Of a stretch of DNA of 64,000 nucleotides, positions 47,201-56,052 are shown in pieces. Source of the DNA: Bifidobacterium crudilactis (GTDB lineage Bacteria > Actinomycetota > Actinomycetes > Actinomycetales > Bifidobacteriaceae); assembly GCF_000738005.1 (NCBI RefSeq), contig NZ_JHAL01000002.1, positions 928,634-992,633 on the forward strand. The letters run 5' to 3'. The number at the start of each line of letters is the position of its first letter. Position 1 is the stretch's first letter. The notes beneath the pieces are model-generated. The model had not been told where the DNA came from. It ran no database searches and saw only the letters and a list, made by a program, of their open reading frames with translations. The position numbers and the translations under genes are program-made.

Positions 47201-47942
47201 TGGGAGGGAATACATCCAGGATGCCGCCACGAACGGCGAACTCTCCACGATCCATTACCAAATCAACACGATTGTAGGCGTTCTGCACCAGACGATCCAC
47301 CGCCGAGTCAAGACCCAGGTCCGCACCCATGCGGAACACCAACGGCTCCACATCGCCAAGTCCCGAGACCACCGGCTGAATGAGGGAACGCACCGGCATC
47401 ACGAGGATGCGGATCGGGCGGAACATGCCTTCCCCTGCTTCGGGATGCGCCAGGCGTCGGAATACGGCCATGCGGGAGGCGACGGTATCTGCACGGGGGG
47501 AAAGCCGTTCATGCGGAAGGGTTTCCCACGCCTCCATAACTGCGATGTCATCAGGATCGCCGCCGTACCATGAACGCAATGCATCCGCCATATCCAGGGC
47601 TTCGCGCCCGGAAGGCACCACCAGAACAACCGTCTGACGCTCCGAGACCGCGGCGACGAGAGCGGGCCGAACGCCTTGTGCGGCGGCTATGGTCAGGCTG
47701 GGGTCGGTGTCCGAATCGGGCACCTCCACTTTCCCGAGATGCAGCTCATGGAAGCTCTGATCGCCGTCGAGCACCGAAAGATAATCATGCAAGGAGTTCA
47801 AGGCGATGTTGCGGGTACCCGCGTCCTTATCGGATGCGGACGTGCGTGAGGTCACCGTGTTCTTCGCGTCAGCCCCACGCTTAGCTATCGAATGATGCCC
47901 CTCCGGGCCGATGCCTCTGATTGCGGTTGCGCTATCTGCCAT
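44283..47942 (-). CDS. mfd: Transcription-repair coupling factor
   Basis: 1219 residues. N-terminal UvrB-like domains, a CarD-like RNAP-interacting domain (GDYVVHEQHGIGRF, about 520-600), and a RecG-type translocase: Walker A ICGDVGFGKTEIAL near 690, DEEQRFGVEHKE, TATPIPRTLEMA and QLRGRVGRGRERAYAYF, then the TRCF C-terminal domain. It removes RNAP stalled at lesions and recruits UvrA; uvrB is 38 kb away. The start overlaps the pth stop by 11 bases. Confidence 0.97.
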   Translation of the reverse strand: MADSATAIRGIGPEGHHSIAKRGADAKNTVTSRTSASDKDAGTRNIALNSLHDYLSVLDGDQSFHELHLGKVEVPDSDTDPSLTIAAAQGVRPALVAAVSERQTVVLVVPSGREALDMADALRSWYGGDPDDIAVMEAWETLPHERLSPRADTVASRMAVFRRLAHPEAGEGMFRPIRILVMPVRSLIQPVVSGLGDVEPLVFRMGADLGLDSAVDRLVQNAYNRVDLVMDRGEFAVRGGILDVFPPTAPHPLRIEFFGDEVDGIKEFNAADQRTYGDDLPSVWATACREMQLNDRVRARAKELIGQIPNADDMLESISQAIPVEGMESLLPALVDQLDSVPDLLPKHSVVMLCDPERLRRAAEDLSKTANEFLAASWHVAASGHGSGAPITFDQASFLDFDEVLSSITFSERELWKLTDFSVDTSRPGHIRIDAEQPDEFRGVESRANAGIRALIDAGLQVTVTSPAQGTLNRLTRVIHETGITEFRAVRSFARDGFIDAKAGLALLTERDLTGHTSASQQTKTPKRRRKAIDLMELKPGDYVVHEQHGIGRFVQMRQRTVGQGANKAQREYLVIEYAPSKRGAPADKLFIPTDQLDLVSKYIGAAVPKLNKLGGGDWAATKAKARKHVRQIAEDLVKLYSARQRTEGFAFSPDTPWQKELEDAFPYQETPDQLTTIDEVKHDMERAMPMDRLICGDVGFGKTEIALRAAFKAVQDSKQVVILVPTTLLVQQHFETFTERFEGFPVRIAAMSRFQTAKEISATTEALADGGIDIVIGTHKLLNPKIKFKDLGLVIIDEEQRFGVEHKETLKALRTNVDVLSLSATPIPRTLEMAVTGIREMSTLATPPEDRLPVLTYVGAYEDAQVTAAVRRELLRGGQVFYVHNRVEDIARTAAKITELVPEAKVGIANGKMGEKQLDAVIRDFWRRDINVLVCTTIIETGLDISNANTLIVDHADRFGLSQLHQLRGRVGRGRERAYAYFLYDPAKTMTQTAHDRLATIAQNSALGSGFDVAMKDLELRGTGNLLGDEQSGHIEGVGFDLYIRMVSQAVAHVKEPDKQEDESVSIDLPIEASIPVYYIDSDKLRLEAYQKLAAAHSEQDLDDLREELADRYGNPPQELEVLFDIARLREKAKKLGIGEIIAQGRNVRVARIDPPESVMMRLQRIYSGCQYRPVTHTLLIPAPFAGSLGSSAMDSPAVMTWVNQLLDDLAWTPRKNS

Positions 47943-48531
47943 TGAAGCTCTCCTGTGCCGCCGCCAGACCCCTGACGATCAAGGTTTCTGCGGCATCCGC
48001 CCCGTCCGCCAGAAACTCGGGCAGCTTGACCTGCTGTTCACGCGAAAATCCCCCCAGCACCCAGTTCACCGTATTGCGATGAGCATCGCCTTGGCGGGCC
48101 GAGTGGCCTACTCCGAGGCGAACGCGCCCATAGGCATTGCTGCCCAAGGATTTATCGATGGATTTGATGCCGTTATGCCCGCCGGCGGAACCACCGGATT
48201 TCACTTTGATTCTGCCGTATTCGAGATCCATGTCATCGTGGATGACCACCACGTGACGGGGGTCGATATCGTAATAGGCCGTAATGGAGGCGACGGCATT
48301 CCCCGATTCGTTCATGAAGGTCAAGGGCTTTGCGAGGAAGAAACGAAGGTGTTTGCCATCAAGGTCCAACAAGCCTTTGCCGAGTTTCGCCAGACCTTTG
48401 TGATCGGACATGGATACCGACCACCGCTGGGCAATCACGTCGGCGCACATGAACCCCATGTTGTGCCTGGTTCCCTCGTACTGTTTGCCGGGGTTGCCCA
48501 ATCCAACGATGAGCCAACAATCTGATGCCAT
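47932..48531 (-). CDS. pth: Peptidyl-tRNA hydrolase
   Basis: 199 residues. Recycles tRNA from peptidyl-tRNA. Active-site segments: LIVGLGNPGKQYEGTRHNMGF (His of the catalytic region), KPLTFMNESGNAV, VVVIHDDMDLEYG (Asp), and GGHNGIKSIDKSLG. The start at MASDCWLIVG (48531) follows AAGGCAAGGAA. It overlaps mfd by 11 bases, so the two are likely translationally coupled, the usual actinobacterial arrangement. Confidence 0.96.
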   Translation of the reverse strand: MASDCWLIVGLGNPGKQYEGTRHNMGFMCADVIAQRWSVSMSDHKGLAKLGKGLLDLDGKHLRFFLAKPLTFMNESGNAVASITAYYDIDPRHVVVIHDDMDLEYGRIKVKSGGSAGGHNGIKSIDKSLGSNAYGRVRLGVGHSARQGDAHRNTVNWVLGGFSREQQVKLPEFLADGADAAETLIVRGLAAAQESFNGR

Positions 48532-48717
48532 TTCCTTGCCTTCTATCAACGCCGAGCCTTTCGTGCGGTTTGAAGATCACCCCGCCGCACCCTCTTATCG
48601 ATGGTCATGCAGTCTCTCTACCGGAACGCCATCCGATGGCGGAACCGGGAAAGGGTAAACACCAAGCCGTACAGATTCTACCAATGGGGTCGACGACGAA
48701 CATCAAGGGCCGGATAC

Positions 48718-48788
48718 GATAACTGCGCTAAAAGGACAGCTTTTCGGAGAAATTATTACCGTATTGCTGTCCTTTTAGTGCAGTTATC
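48718..48788. repeat. R1 palindromic repeat, copy f
   Basis: 23-bp arms (left begins GATAACTGCGCTAAAAGGAC) with one G:T-type mismatch. It lies between pth and the GNAT gene, 19 bases after the GNAT stop (which reads leftward). Confidence 0.88.
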
Positions 48789-48806
48789 TGCTTCTTCACG
48801 GGGAAA

Positions 48807-49436
48807 TCAGGACAATGAATGATACCAGTAGGCGACATCATGCCTGACACCCTGCGAATCCTCGGCTGCATGGGGCAGCAAGCCATACTGGATGAAATCG
48901 AAACGCCGCATCAAGGCCATCGAACCCGCATTATCAGCGAATATCACGGTGTTCAGCGACGCGTATCCCAATTCGCGTGCGGTCTGCAGGCCCCATTTCA
49001 CCAGGGAGGTGCCGAGACCGTGACCTCGGTGCCCGAGCTCGACGTAATAACTCAATTCGACATTGGCATCGTATCCCGGCCTCGGATGAAAGCGCGATAT
49101 CGAAGCAAAGGCGGCGACCGTTCCGGCTTGCTGCACGACAATCACAGGGTATCGATTACGTGGAGTATGCGAATGCAGCCATACGGCCCGCTCCTCCACT
49201 GTCTGCACCGCGGTATCCGCGCTTGCGCCACCGGAGGACACGGCCTGATTGTAGATATCGGTGATCGCCTGCAGATCCTCGTCCATCGCCGGACGGACAC
49301 CGTATTCCTCGGGCAACCCCAGGGCCTGCTCGTGCGACGTTCCCGCCTCCGAGTTCTTCAAGCCTTCACCCACCGGACGAACACTCGGGTGACGAGCACT
49401 GAGTGGGCGGTCATCCCCAGAACCGCCACATTCCAC
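48807..49436 (-). CDS. GNAT N-acetyltransferase, phosphinothricin-acetyltransferase type
   Basis: 209 residues. The GNAT core starts at YGVRPAMDEDLQAITDIYNQAV and holds the acetyl-CoA loop YVELGHRGHGLGTSLV, then RFDFIQYGLL. The substrate is likely a small amine or amino acid. The first 45 residues are family-foreign and polar, so the true start may be later; GTG 49436 is used for lack of a better one. Downstream of UPF0182 by 18 bases on the same strand, so probably one transcript. Confidence 0.85.
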   Translation of the reverse strand: MECGGSGDDRPLSARHPSVRPVGEGLKNSEAGTSHEQALGLPEEYGVRPAMDEDLQAITDIYNQAVSSGGASADTAVQTVEERAVWLHSHTPRNRYPVIVVQQAGTVAAFASISRFHPRPGYDANVELSYYVELGHRGHGLGTSLVKWGLQTARELGYASLNTVIFADNAGSMALMRRFDFIQYGLLPHAAEDSQGVRHDVAYWYHSLS

Positions 49437-49454
49437 TTGTGCATCCCCATGTGA

Positions 49455-52400
49455 TTACTCACCTTGCTGTGCCTCCACTGCTTTGTTCACCGCTTCCTTC
49501 AATCTCTGCTGAGCTTCGCCGTAAGCGCTGAAATCGCCCTTCTGCAACGCGGCATCGGAGTCCTTGATCGCCTGATTCGCATCGTCCAGGGCCTTCTGCA
49601 ATTCCGCACTGCGCTGCGTGCCTGCAGCATTCGACTTGCCGGAATCGCCATCCTTCGCCGAAGCATCTGCCTGCGATGAGGTGCCAGGGGTGGTCGACGT
49701 TCCGCTCGAGTTTGCGGCGTCACCGGCAGAGGCTCCCGAATCTCCCCCGAAGACCTGATCCAAGGCCTGATCCAGCGTATCCGCGAATCCGACCTGATCG
49801 CCGAACGCCACCAAAACCTTCTTCAACAGGGGGAAACTGGTCTTCCCACTGGATTCGACATACACGGGTTCGATGTAGACCAATCCCCCGCCTATGGGGA
49901 GCGTGAGCAGATTACCTCTTTTGACGTTCGTGCTGCCGGATTCCAATAGATTGAGTTCCTTGGATACATCGGCGTTGGCGTTGAAATTGTTCTGCGCCTG
50001 CCCGGGACCCGGAACATTCGAATTCTTGGGCAGTTCCATCAATCTCAAGGTGCCGTAATTCGGCCCTATCTTGCCGGTCGTATTGCCGGCATCGGAGTCC
50101 ACCGAAAGGAAACCGGTGAGAATCTCGCGTGTGACGCTGCCTGCGGGGATATAGCTGGATGTCAAGGAGAACGTAGGCTCGGCCGCTCCCTGGTTCTGCA
50201 TGGTCAGATAGTAGGGAGGCTGCAACACGCCTTCCGCCTGATTCTCCTTGGACTCGACCGGGTCTATCGGCGTTTGCCAGAAGTCCTCACCTGAGAAGAA
50301 CTGACTGGCCGACGACACATGGTATTTCGCCAGCAGCTGCCTCTGCACCTTGAACATGCTTTCCGGATAGCGCAGATGGCTCATGAGATCACCCGAAATC
50401 TGCGATACCGGCTTGTACTGCTGAGGGAACACCTGCTGCCACGCCTTGAGCACGGGGTCACTCGGGTCCCATGCATACAGGTCGACCGAGCCGTCGTAGG
50501 CATCAACGGTGGCCTTGACGGAGTTCCGCATGTAGTTCACATTCTGCGAACCCAGGCTCTGAATCGTGTTAGAGGTTTTGGTCGTGGAATCCTGTGTGGA
50601 GGAACCAAGGTCAACCGTCTGCGAGTATGGGTAGTTCGAGGAGGTCGTATACCCGTCGACTATCCATTTCACCCGACCGTTCACCACAGCAGGATATACG
50701 CGACCATCGAGGGTCAGATACGGCGCAACCTTCGCCACGCGCTCCTTCGGGCTCCTGTCATAGAGAATCTGAGAATCGGCGGTCACTCGGTCCGAGAAGA
50801 GAATCTGGTCGGAATTGAAACGAATCGCATACATCAAGCGTGAGGCTAGATTGCCCACACTCGGTCCACCGTTGCCGCTGAAGGTATTGGTCGCGCCCTC
50901 CGACCCGGTGGGATAATCGAACTCCCATGCCTTCGTGCCCTTCGAGGCGCCCACGATGGAGTACTCGGGCGCGTTCGGTGAGAAGTAGATACGCGGTTCG
51001 TAATGTTCCGAATCCGTGAGTTTGCCTTGCGTGGGTATTCCCTGTTCAAAGAACTCGGGCTGGCCGTCGGCCGTGACCTTATTGCCGTATGCGGCGACGA
51101 CGCCGTAGCCATGCGTATACACCGTATGGTCGTTCACCCAGTTGCGGTTGTCGTTTCCTGCGAGGTTCAGCTCGCGCGCTCCGATCACCGTGTCCTGGCT
51201 GGTGCCGTCGATGTCGTATTTATCCACGGCAAGCGTATCTTCGAAGTTGTAGTACTGCTTCGACTGCTGCAGCTGACGGAATGTGGGGGAAACCACCTGA
51301 GGGTCGAGCAGACGAATCTGCGCCGTCGTCTCCGCATCCTGGGCCAACGCTCCGGATTCACCTGTGGTGGTCGCCTGATAGGAGTCGCTTTTCAAAGCGC
51401 TCAGGCCGTAGGCCGACTTAGTCGCATCGATATTACGTTGAATATACGTGGATTCGAGTTCCTGTGCATTCGGGTTGACCTTGAAACGCTGAAGCAGCAT
51501 CGGCCAGACGCCGCTCAACGCGATGGCCACGACGAGTACGACGGAAATCGCGACCACCGGCGTCCGCCACTGTCTGAATGCGGCCATCGCCGATGAGGCG
51601 GGCTGAGAAGATTCCCCGAGCCCCTTCGCCTTCATAATCCATATGCCGAGCACGATGCCGAGCACGGCGATCAGCACCGCCAACACGATGGACACGGGTA
51701 CAGTGGCGTGAACCGAAGTATATGAGGCTCCGGTGATACGGTCACCCTGCTCGAAGAGCAGGTCGAAAACACCCAGGAGCCTGCTGACGGCCCAGACCAT
51801 CATGGTCAGCATCAGCCATATGCCGAGCTGTCTGCGCGAACGCTTCGTCATGTTGACGATGCCGCGTCCTTGCACAGGCATCGTCAGACGTACGGCTCCC
51901 ATCAGCACATGCGTCACCAACGAGAACACCAATGCCGCCAACAACAGTACGAGCAGAGCGCGGACGAGCAGCTGCAGACCGGGGAGAACGAAGACGTAGA
52001 AGCCGTTGTCGATGCCGAATTGCGGGTCCTTGACGCCGAATGACTGTCCGTTGAACATCAGAAGAATCTGTGACCACTCGGTATTGAACTGGGACCCAAA
52101 CAGCAGTCCGACAATCAGCGACACCACGACGGCGATGCGCCTTGCAAAGCGCGAGCTGACGCCTTTGCCGATCTCTATGACATCACCCCGCACACGAATC
52201 TTGGAACCGTCCGAGGCATCGGGCCGCGCGCGTATCGCCAAGGTCGCCGACACGTACGTTACCGCGGCCATCATCAGAGCGTATGCAATCCACAAGCCGA
52301 CCTTGACGCCGAGCTGCGTCCAGATCACACTCGCGAATCCAAGCTGCGAGTACCACATGACATCGGTGGCGAATCGTGCGAGCAGCACGAATAGCGTCGC

Positions 52401-52646
52401 TATGACAATGAGCACCACGACCAGCAGGCCCAGCGCCCGGCCCCATGAAAAGTGCCGTCCAGCAGCACCCTTGAGGCGTTTCGATGGCGGTTGCCGGCCT
52501 GAGGAGCCCTTGTCGGCACGTGGTTCGTCGTCGGGAGCCTCACCATCCGTCCGAACGTCGAGGATGATGGGATCATCGTCGTCACGCTGCCGATTGGGGT
52601 TCTTTCCTGGACCGAACATACCTGCGAAGCTATCAAAAAAGGACAT
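49455..52646 (-). CDS. UPF0182 family large membrane protein
   Basis: 1063 residues. Charged N-terminus (to about 55), seven membrane segments within about 60-390, then a large extracellular domain (for example VNPNAQELESTYIQRNIDAT, HGYGVVAAYGNKV, PRIYFSPNAPEYSIVG) and an acidic C-terminal helix rich in Ala/Asp. A family broadly found in actinobacteria and cyanobacteria; role unknown, envelope integrity is suspected. GNAT follows 18 bases after. Confidence 0.93.
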   Translation of the reverse strand: MSFFDSFAGMFGPGKNPNRQRDDDDPIILDVRTDGEAPDDEPRADKGSSGRQPPSKRLKGAAGRHFSWGRALGLLVVVLIVIATLFVLLARFATDVMWYSQLGFASVIWTQLGVKVGLWIAYALMMAAVTYVSATLAIRARPDASDGSKIRVRGDVIEIGKGVSSRFARRIAVVVSLIVGLLFGSQFNTEWSQILLMFNGQSFGVKDPQFGIDNGFYVFVLPGLQLLVRALLVLLLAALVFSLVTHVLMGAVRLTMPVQGRGIVNMTKRSRRQLGIWLMLTMMVWAVSRLLGVFDLLFEQGDRITGASYTSVHATVPVSIVLAVLIAVLGIVLGIWIMKAKGLGESSQPASSAMAAFRQWRTPVVAISVVLVVAIALSGVWPMLLQRFKVNPNAQELESTYIQRNIDATKSAYGLSALKSDSYQATTTGESGALAQDAETTAQIRLLDPQVVSPTFRQLQQSKQYYNFEDTLAVDKYDIDGTSQDTVIGARELNLAGNDNRNWVNDHTVYTHGYGVVAAYGNKVTADGQPEFFEQGIPTQGKLTDSEHYEPRIYFSPNAPEYSIVGASKGTKAWEFDYPTGSEGATNTFSGNGGPSVGNLASRLMYAIRFNSDQILFSDRVTADSQILYDRSPKERVAKVAPYLTLDGRVYPAVVNGRVKWIVDGYTTSSNYPYSQTVDLGSSTQDSTTKTSNTIQSLGSQNVNYMRNSVKATVDAYDGSVDLYAWDPSDPVLKAWQQVFPQQYKPVSQISGDLMSHLRYPESMFKVQRQLLAKYHVSSASQFFSGEDFWQTPIDPVESKENQAEGVLQPPYYLTMQNQGAAEPTFSLTSSYIPAGSVTREILTGFLSVDSDAGNTTGKIGPNYGTLRLMELPKNSNVPGPGQAQNNFNANADVSKELNLLESGSTNVKRGNLLTLPIGGGLVYIEPVYVESSGKTSFPLLKKVLVAFGDQVGFADTLDQALDQVFGGDSGASAGDAANSSGTSTTPGTSSQADASAKDGDSGKSNAAGTQRSAELQKALDDANQAIKDSDAALQKGDFSAYGEAQQRLKEAVNKAVEAQQGE

Positions 52647-52926
52647 GCATCAAGCCTACATGACGAATTCAGCGTTTATTCAGCTCATTCACGCCACCGT
52701 ATGCTGCAAGCCTTGTCTGTGACATGGTTCGATTCAGAAGCGTGTTGTGATGTCGCTGGTTGTGGCTCCAAGACGCACCGCCCTGATTGTATGTACCGGT
52801 CGTATGTACCGGTCGTCGGTCTCTATGACTCTGCCGTGTCTGTGGTGCCTTTCGCCGAGATGGGCGTTGCCATGCATATCGGCGAAAGACTTGCGGACAG
52901 GTTAAGCGAGCCATGTTTCGACGAGG
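52647..52926. other. Intergenic region, no gene seen
   Basis: 280 bases. The only feature is a 13-bp direct repeat ATGTACCGGTCGT twice in tandem (52791-52816). It should hold the UPF0182 promoter region; no clear boxes were picked. Confidence 0.5.
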
Positions 52927-53538
52927 TTAGCGGTCCTGATTTGCCGCCATCGCCTCACCCATCCGCGCGACACGCATGAGCTTCGCGGCGGCTTCGTTAC
53001 GCGCCTCTGGACCGTCGTCCCCCATGGTCAGCCCGTCGACATACTCCATGACCACGTCATCAACGCCGCAGTAATGCCTGAAGGTCCGGTCGCAGATCTG
53101 CAGTTGCAGCGCCTTGTCCATGCCGCTGGTCTTATACCAGTCCTCCGTACCTCCGCTCAGTGCGAATATCCTGACTTTCTTGCCCGCCAGCGCACCCGGT
53201 AAACCGTCTTTCCCGTAGGCGAATCCTCGGCATATCACGCGATCGAAGAATCCCTTCATCATCGCGGGCATCGTATACCAGTAGATGGGAAACACCAGAG
53301 CTATCACATCAGCGGAGACAAGACGATCCTGCAATACCGACACATCCCGAGGAACCGGCGCCTGACCAAGATAATGAGCGCGGTCCTCAGATGAATACAC
53401 AGGGTTGAAGCCCTCGGCGTACAGATCGAGCAACTCGGTTTCGACACCGCCTGCAATCGCGCCCGCCATGAATGACTCGGCCACTGCATTGGTGAGGCTG
53501 TCGACCTCCGGATTGCTGGTAATGACAAGAACCTTCAT
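52927..53538 (-). CDS. NAD(P)H dehydrogenase (quinone), flavodoxin-like fold
   Basis: 203 residues. Kef-associated/YwrO/MdaB-type oxidoreductase: KVLVITSNPEVDSLTNAVAE at the N-terminus (FMN phosphate loop), FPIYWYTMPAMMKGFFDRVI for FMN ring binding and ALSGGTEDWY later. It reduces quinones or similar with NAD(P)H and FMN. GGAAGGATTATC precedes ATG 53538. Divergent from ydcF. Confidence 0.9.
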   Translation of the reverse strand: MKVLVITSNPEVDSLTNAVAESFMAGAIAGGVETELLDLYAEGFNPVYSSEDRAHYLGQAPVPRDVSVLQDRLVSADVIALVFPIYWYTMPAMMKGFFDRVICRGFAYGKDGLPGALAGKKVRIFALSGGTEDWYKTSGMDKALQLQICDRTFRHYCGVDDVVMEYVDGLTMGDDGPEARNEAAAKLMRVARMGEAMAANQDR

Positions 53539-53720
53539 GATAATCCTTCCGACATGTCGCACTGGCACACATATCACGCTGCCTGATGGAAGGCACCGGA
53601 ATCAACCTCCACAGCAAGCGTTGGAACCAGTATCCAGTCCATTGCCGACAGGACTTGTTATGTAGAATCTCTAGTGTGCTTCGGTTCATGGCCGCGAGCG
53701 CGGAGAGAAAGCGGAGTTGC

Positions 53721-54737
53721 ATGGAAATCTTGTTTGGGCAGATACTCATCTACGGACCGGTGGCGTTCTTCGGTCTACTGTTTCTCTTCTCCTATCTGAG
53801 AGAGCCCCGACAGTTTCGCAATGCAATATACCTGACGATATTTCTGATTCTGCTGGCCACATGCCTGCTGTTCGGTTTCGGGCAGGAATGGATGGTGCTT
53901 CCGGTTTTGCTGGCCGTTGTGGCATGCCCTGTTGTGGTGGTGCTGTTCCTGATATGGAATTCGGTATTGGTCATACGGCATGAGGGGCTGTCGATGTCGA
54001 CAGCACTTCCGGCGGTTCTTGCCGTAGTCATCGTGATGTATCTGGCCATGGTCCCCCTGTTGTCACTCCTGCACGCCCCGGCCTGGCTGAACGGCATCGC
54101 ATCGTTGATCGTGTTCGAAGGCCTCTGGTTCTTCTTCTCTTTCGTGGCGCTGTTGGTCTATTCCTGGTTCTACCGTCTGCTGCCCCGGAAAAGGCACTAC
54201 GACTACATCATCGTTCACGGCGCCGGACTGGACGGCACCAAGCCGACGCCTCTGCTGCGTGGCAGGCTGGAAACGGCGTTGCGGTTGTGGAACAGACAAG
54301 GCAGACGTCCGCTGCTCATCGTCTCGGGAGGGCAAGGCGCGGATGAGGAGGTTTCGGAAGCAGCGGCGATGAAAGCATATCTGGTGAACGAACGGCAGGT
54401 TCCCGAATCGTCGGTGCTCAACGAGGACAAATCCACCACGACCCTTGAGAATCTCAGATTTTCCAAACAGATTATGGACGCGCATTCGGGGGGCGCACGC
54501 TACCGTTGCGCTCTGGTCACCAGTGACTACCATGTGTTCCGCGCGGCGGAGTATGCCCACAAGGTTGGGGTATCCGCGGACGGCGTGGGAAGCCATACCA
54601 AGGGTTACTACTGGCCAACGGCTTTCATCAGGGAATTCATCGCAATCTCTGTGGCCCACAAGTGGCCGTATCTGGTCATAGCAGGATTCTGGCTTCTTTC
54701 GGTGGCTGTGGAGCTGATACGGGTCTTCGTGCACTGA
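53721..54737 (+). CDS. YdcF/ElyC-type DUF218 membrane protein
   Basis: 338 residues. Four to five membrane segments over the first 155 residues, then a DUF218 domain: YDYIIVHGAGLDGTKPTPLL, ALRLWNRQGRRPLLIVSGGQ, EAAAMKAYL and TTLENLRFSKQIMD, CALVTSDYHVFRAAEYA; a last membrane helix at the end. The DUF218 fold (SanA/ElyC) is linked to envelope precursors and vancomycin sensitivity. AGCGGAGTTGC precedes ATG 53721. Confidence 0.9.
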   Translation: MEILFGQILIYGPVAFFGLLFLFSYLREPRQFRNAIYLTIFLILLATCLLFGFGQEWMVLPVLLAVVACPVVVVLFLIWNSVLVIRHEGLSMSTALPAVLAVVIVMYLAMVPLLSLLHAPAWLNGIASLIVFEGLWFFFSFVALLVYSWFYRLLPRKRHYDYIIVHGAGLDGTKPTPLLRGRLETALRLWNRQGRRPLLIVSGGQGADEEVSEAAAMKAYLVNERQVPESSVLNEDKSTTTLENLRFSKQIMDAHSGGARYRCALVTSDYHVFRAAEYAHKVGVSADGVGSHTKGYYWPTAFIREFIAISVAHKWPYLVIAGFWLLSVAVELIRVFVH

Positions 54738-54817
54738 GCTCATCCGCCTGAACTCCGGGTACGTCGGAGTTGTAAAACGATACCGTCTCTCGCCCCACAC
54801 AAGGTGTACCATCATTC

Positions 54818-54880
54818 GTGGCGATGGAACTCGCCTGGAGCTTCCCTCCGAACCGCGTACTGCTGATAGTTCCTATTCGT
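54818..54880 (+). ncRNA. Fluoride riboswitch (crcB motif)
   Basis: GGCGATGGAACTCGCC forms the first hairpin with loop bases that can pair with AGTTCC downstream, and AACCGC...GCTGATAGTTCCTA supplies the conserved second part; this is the known crcB/fluoride aptamer. It precedes two fluC genes by about 115 bases, in the expected position. Expression platform not resolved. Confidence 0.9.
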
Positions 54881-54995
54881 CTGGATGCAAGGGCCTGTTC
54901 CCTGCACCGACGGGCATGCCTGGATGGATGCGCCGTATCGACCCACAGGTCATATGGTTCTTCGCATCGCTGCTCGTCCATACGAAAGGATTGTC

Positions 54996-55511
54996 ATGTC
55001 CCAATCAACGGATACCGCCAAACCCTATCCCTTTGCGAATGCCACGGTCTGCGTGGTGGTCTTCGTCGGCGGTGCGCTCGGCACCGGATTGCGGTATGCG
55101 ATGTCATTCCTGCCTGTTATCGGCAGTCAGGACGCACACGGGGTGGGCAGTTTTCACCTCGGCACATTCCTCGTCAATATGATTGCCTCCTGCTGCTATG
55201 CGGGGCTGGTGACCTATCTTGCACAGGCACCTTGGATTCATGCCAAACGCCGCGAACTCATCAGCAGAGGCTTCGGCATGGGAGTCTGCGGTGGGCTCTC
55301 CACGCTCTCCGCGCTTGCTCTGGAGGTCTTCACCTCATCGCAGGGCAACAATGTGCTCGGCGGCATGGTGTATCTCATACTGACATTCGCAGGTGGTTTC
55401 ATCGTCGCACTACTCGGTGTCAGGATGGGCAACTGGCTTGTGGATCACCGGAACAATCCCGAACTTTCGGCATCTTCGACATCCGACGAACCGCAGGGGG
55501 CGCAACGATGA
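54996..55511 (+). CDS. crcB1: Fluoride channel subunit FluC/CrcB 1
   Basis: 171 residues. Four membrane helices with GGALGTGLRYAMSFL, FHLGTFLVNMIASC (the conserved Asn), RGFGMGVCGGLSTLSALALE (the central break) and a last TFAGGFIVALLG. FluC proteins are small fluoride exporters acting as dimers; two different subunits form a heterodimer in many Gram-positives. GAAAGGATTGTC precedes ATG. The stop overlaps crcB2 by ATGA. Controlled by the riboswitch upstream. Confidence 0.95.
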   Translation: MSQSTDTAKPYPFANATVCVVVFVGGALGTGLRYAMSFLPVIGSQDAHGVGSFHLGTFLVNMIASCCYAGLVTYLAQAPWIHAKRRELISRGFGMGVCGGLSTLSALALEVFTSSQGNNVLGGMVYLILTFAGGFIVALLGVRMGNWLVDHRNNPELSASSTSDEPQGAQR

Positions 55512-55882
55512 ACGATATCGCGCTCGCCTTAGCCGTCTGCGCCTGCGGCGGCATCGGTTCGGTATTTCGCTATCTCGTCGACGGTGTCATCAAATCACGG
55601 TGGATGACCGTATTCCCGGTCGCGACCTTCAGCATCAACATCACTGCAGGCCTGGCAACGGGCATTGTCGCAGCACTCTATGCCTCGCAGACCGTCTCGT
55701 CACCTGTGCATCTGCTGCTGGCGACGGGTCTGCTCGGCGGTTTTTCCACCTTCTCGACGGCAATCAACGAAATGGTGTCATTGTCCAGACAGAAAAAAAT
55801 CGCGGCCGCGTCCTTCTATGCCTTCGCGACCATGATTGCACCGGTGGCGACGGTCTCTTTGGGATATTTCATCGCACGATGA
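55508..55882 (+). CDS. crcB2: Fluoride channel subunit FluC/CrcB 2
   Basis: 124 residues. Second FluC subunit: CGGIGSVFRYLVDG, TFSINITAGLATG (Asn) and LLGGFSTFSTAINE with the phenylalanine-rich FSTFST pore motif, which the first subunit has as LSTLSA; the pair is therefore asymmetric. Overlaps crcB1 by four bases and is followed by repeat R2c. Confidence 0.95.
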   Translation: MNDIALALAVCACGGIGSVFRYLVDGVIKSRWMTVFPVATFSINITAGLATGIVAALYASQTVSSPVHLLLATGLLGGFSTFSTAINEMVSLSRQKKIAAASFYAFATMIAPVATVSLGYFIAR

Positions 55883-55896
55883 GGCACGAATACGGC

Positions 55897-56004
55897 GTTG
55901 TGTAGGGATTTCATAGCCTTGCCATTCCAGTCGCCGTATCAGGGCTGGAACGGCAAGGCCTTGATGCGGCAGCACTCCATGGCATGGCAATAATCCCTAC
56001 ACCA
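55897..56004. repeat. R2 palindromic repeat, copy c
   Basis: About 108 nt; ends GTTGTGTAGGGATT and AATCCCTACAC (outermost bases diverged). Inside it an extra stem pairs GCCTTGCCATTCCAG with CTGGAACGGCAAGGC, 14 of 15 positions, so the whole element can fold into a long hairpin. It sits between the convergent crcB2 and BASS genes. Confidence 0.8.
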
Positions 56005-56052
56005 TCGGATGCATCATCCGATGCGAGCGGTGGATACGGCTCGGTGCGGAAT

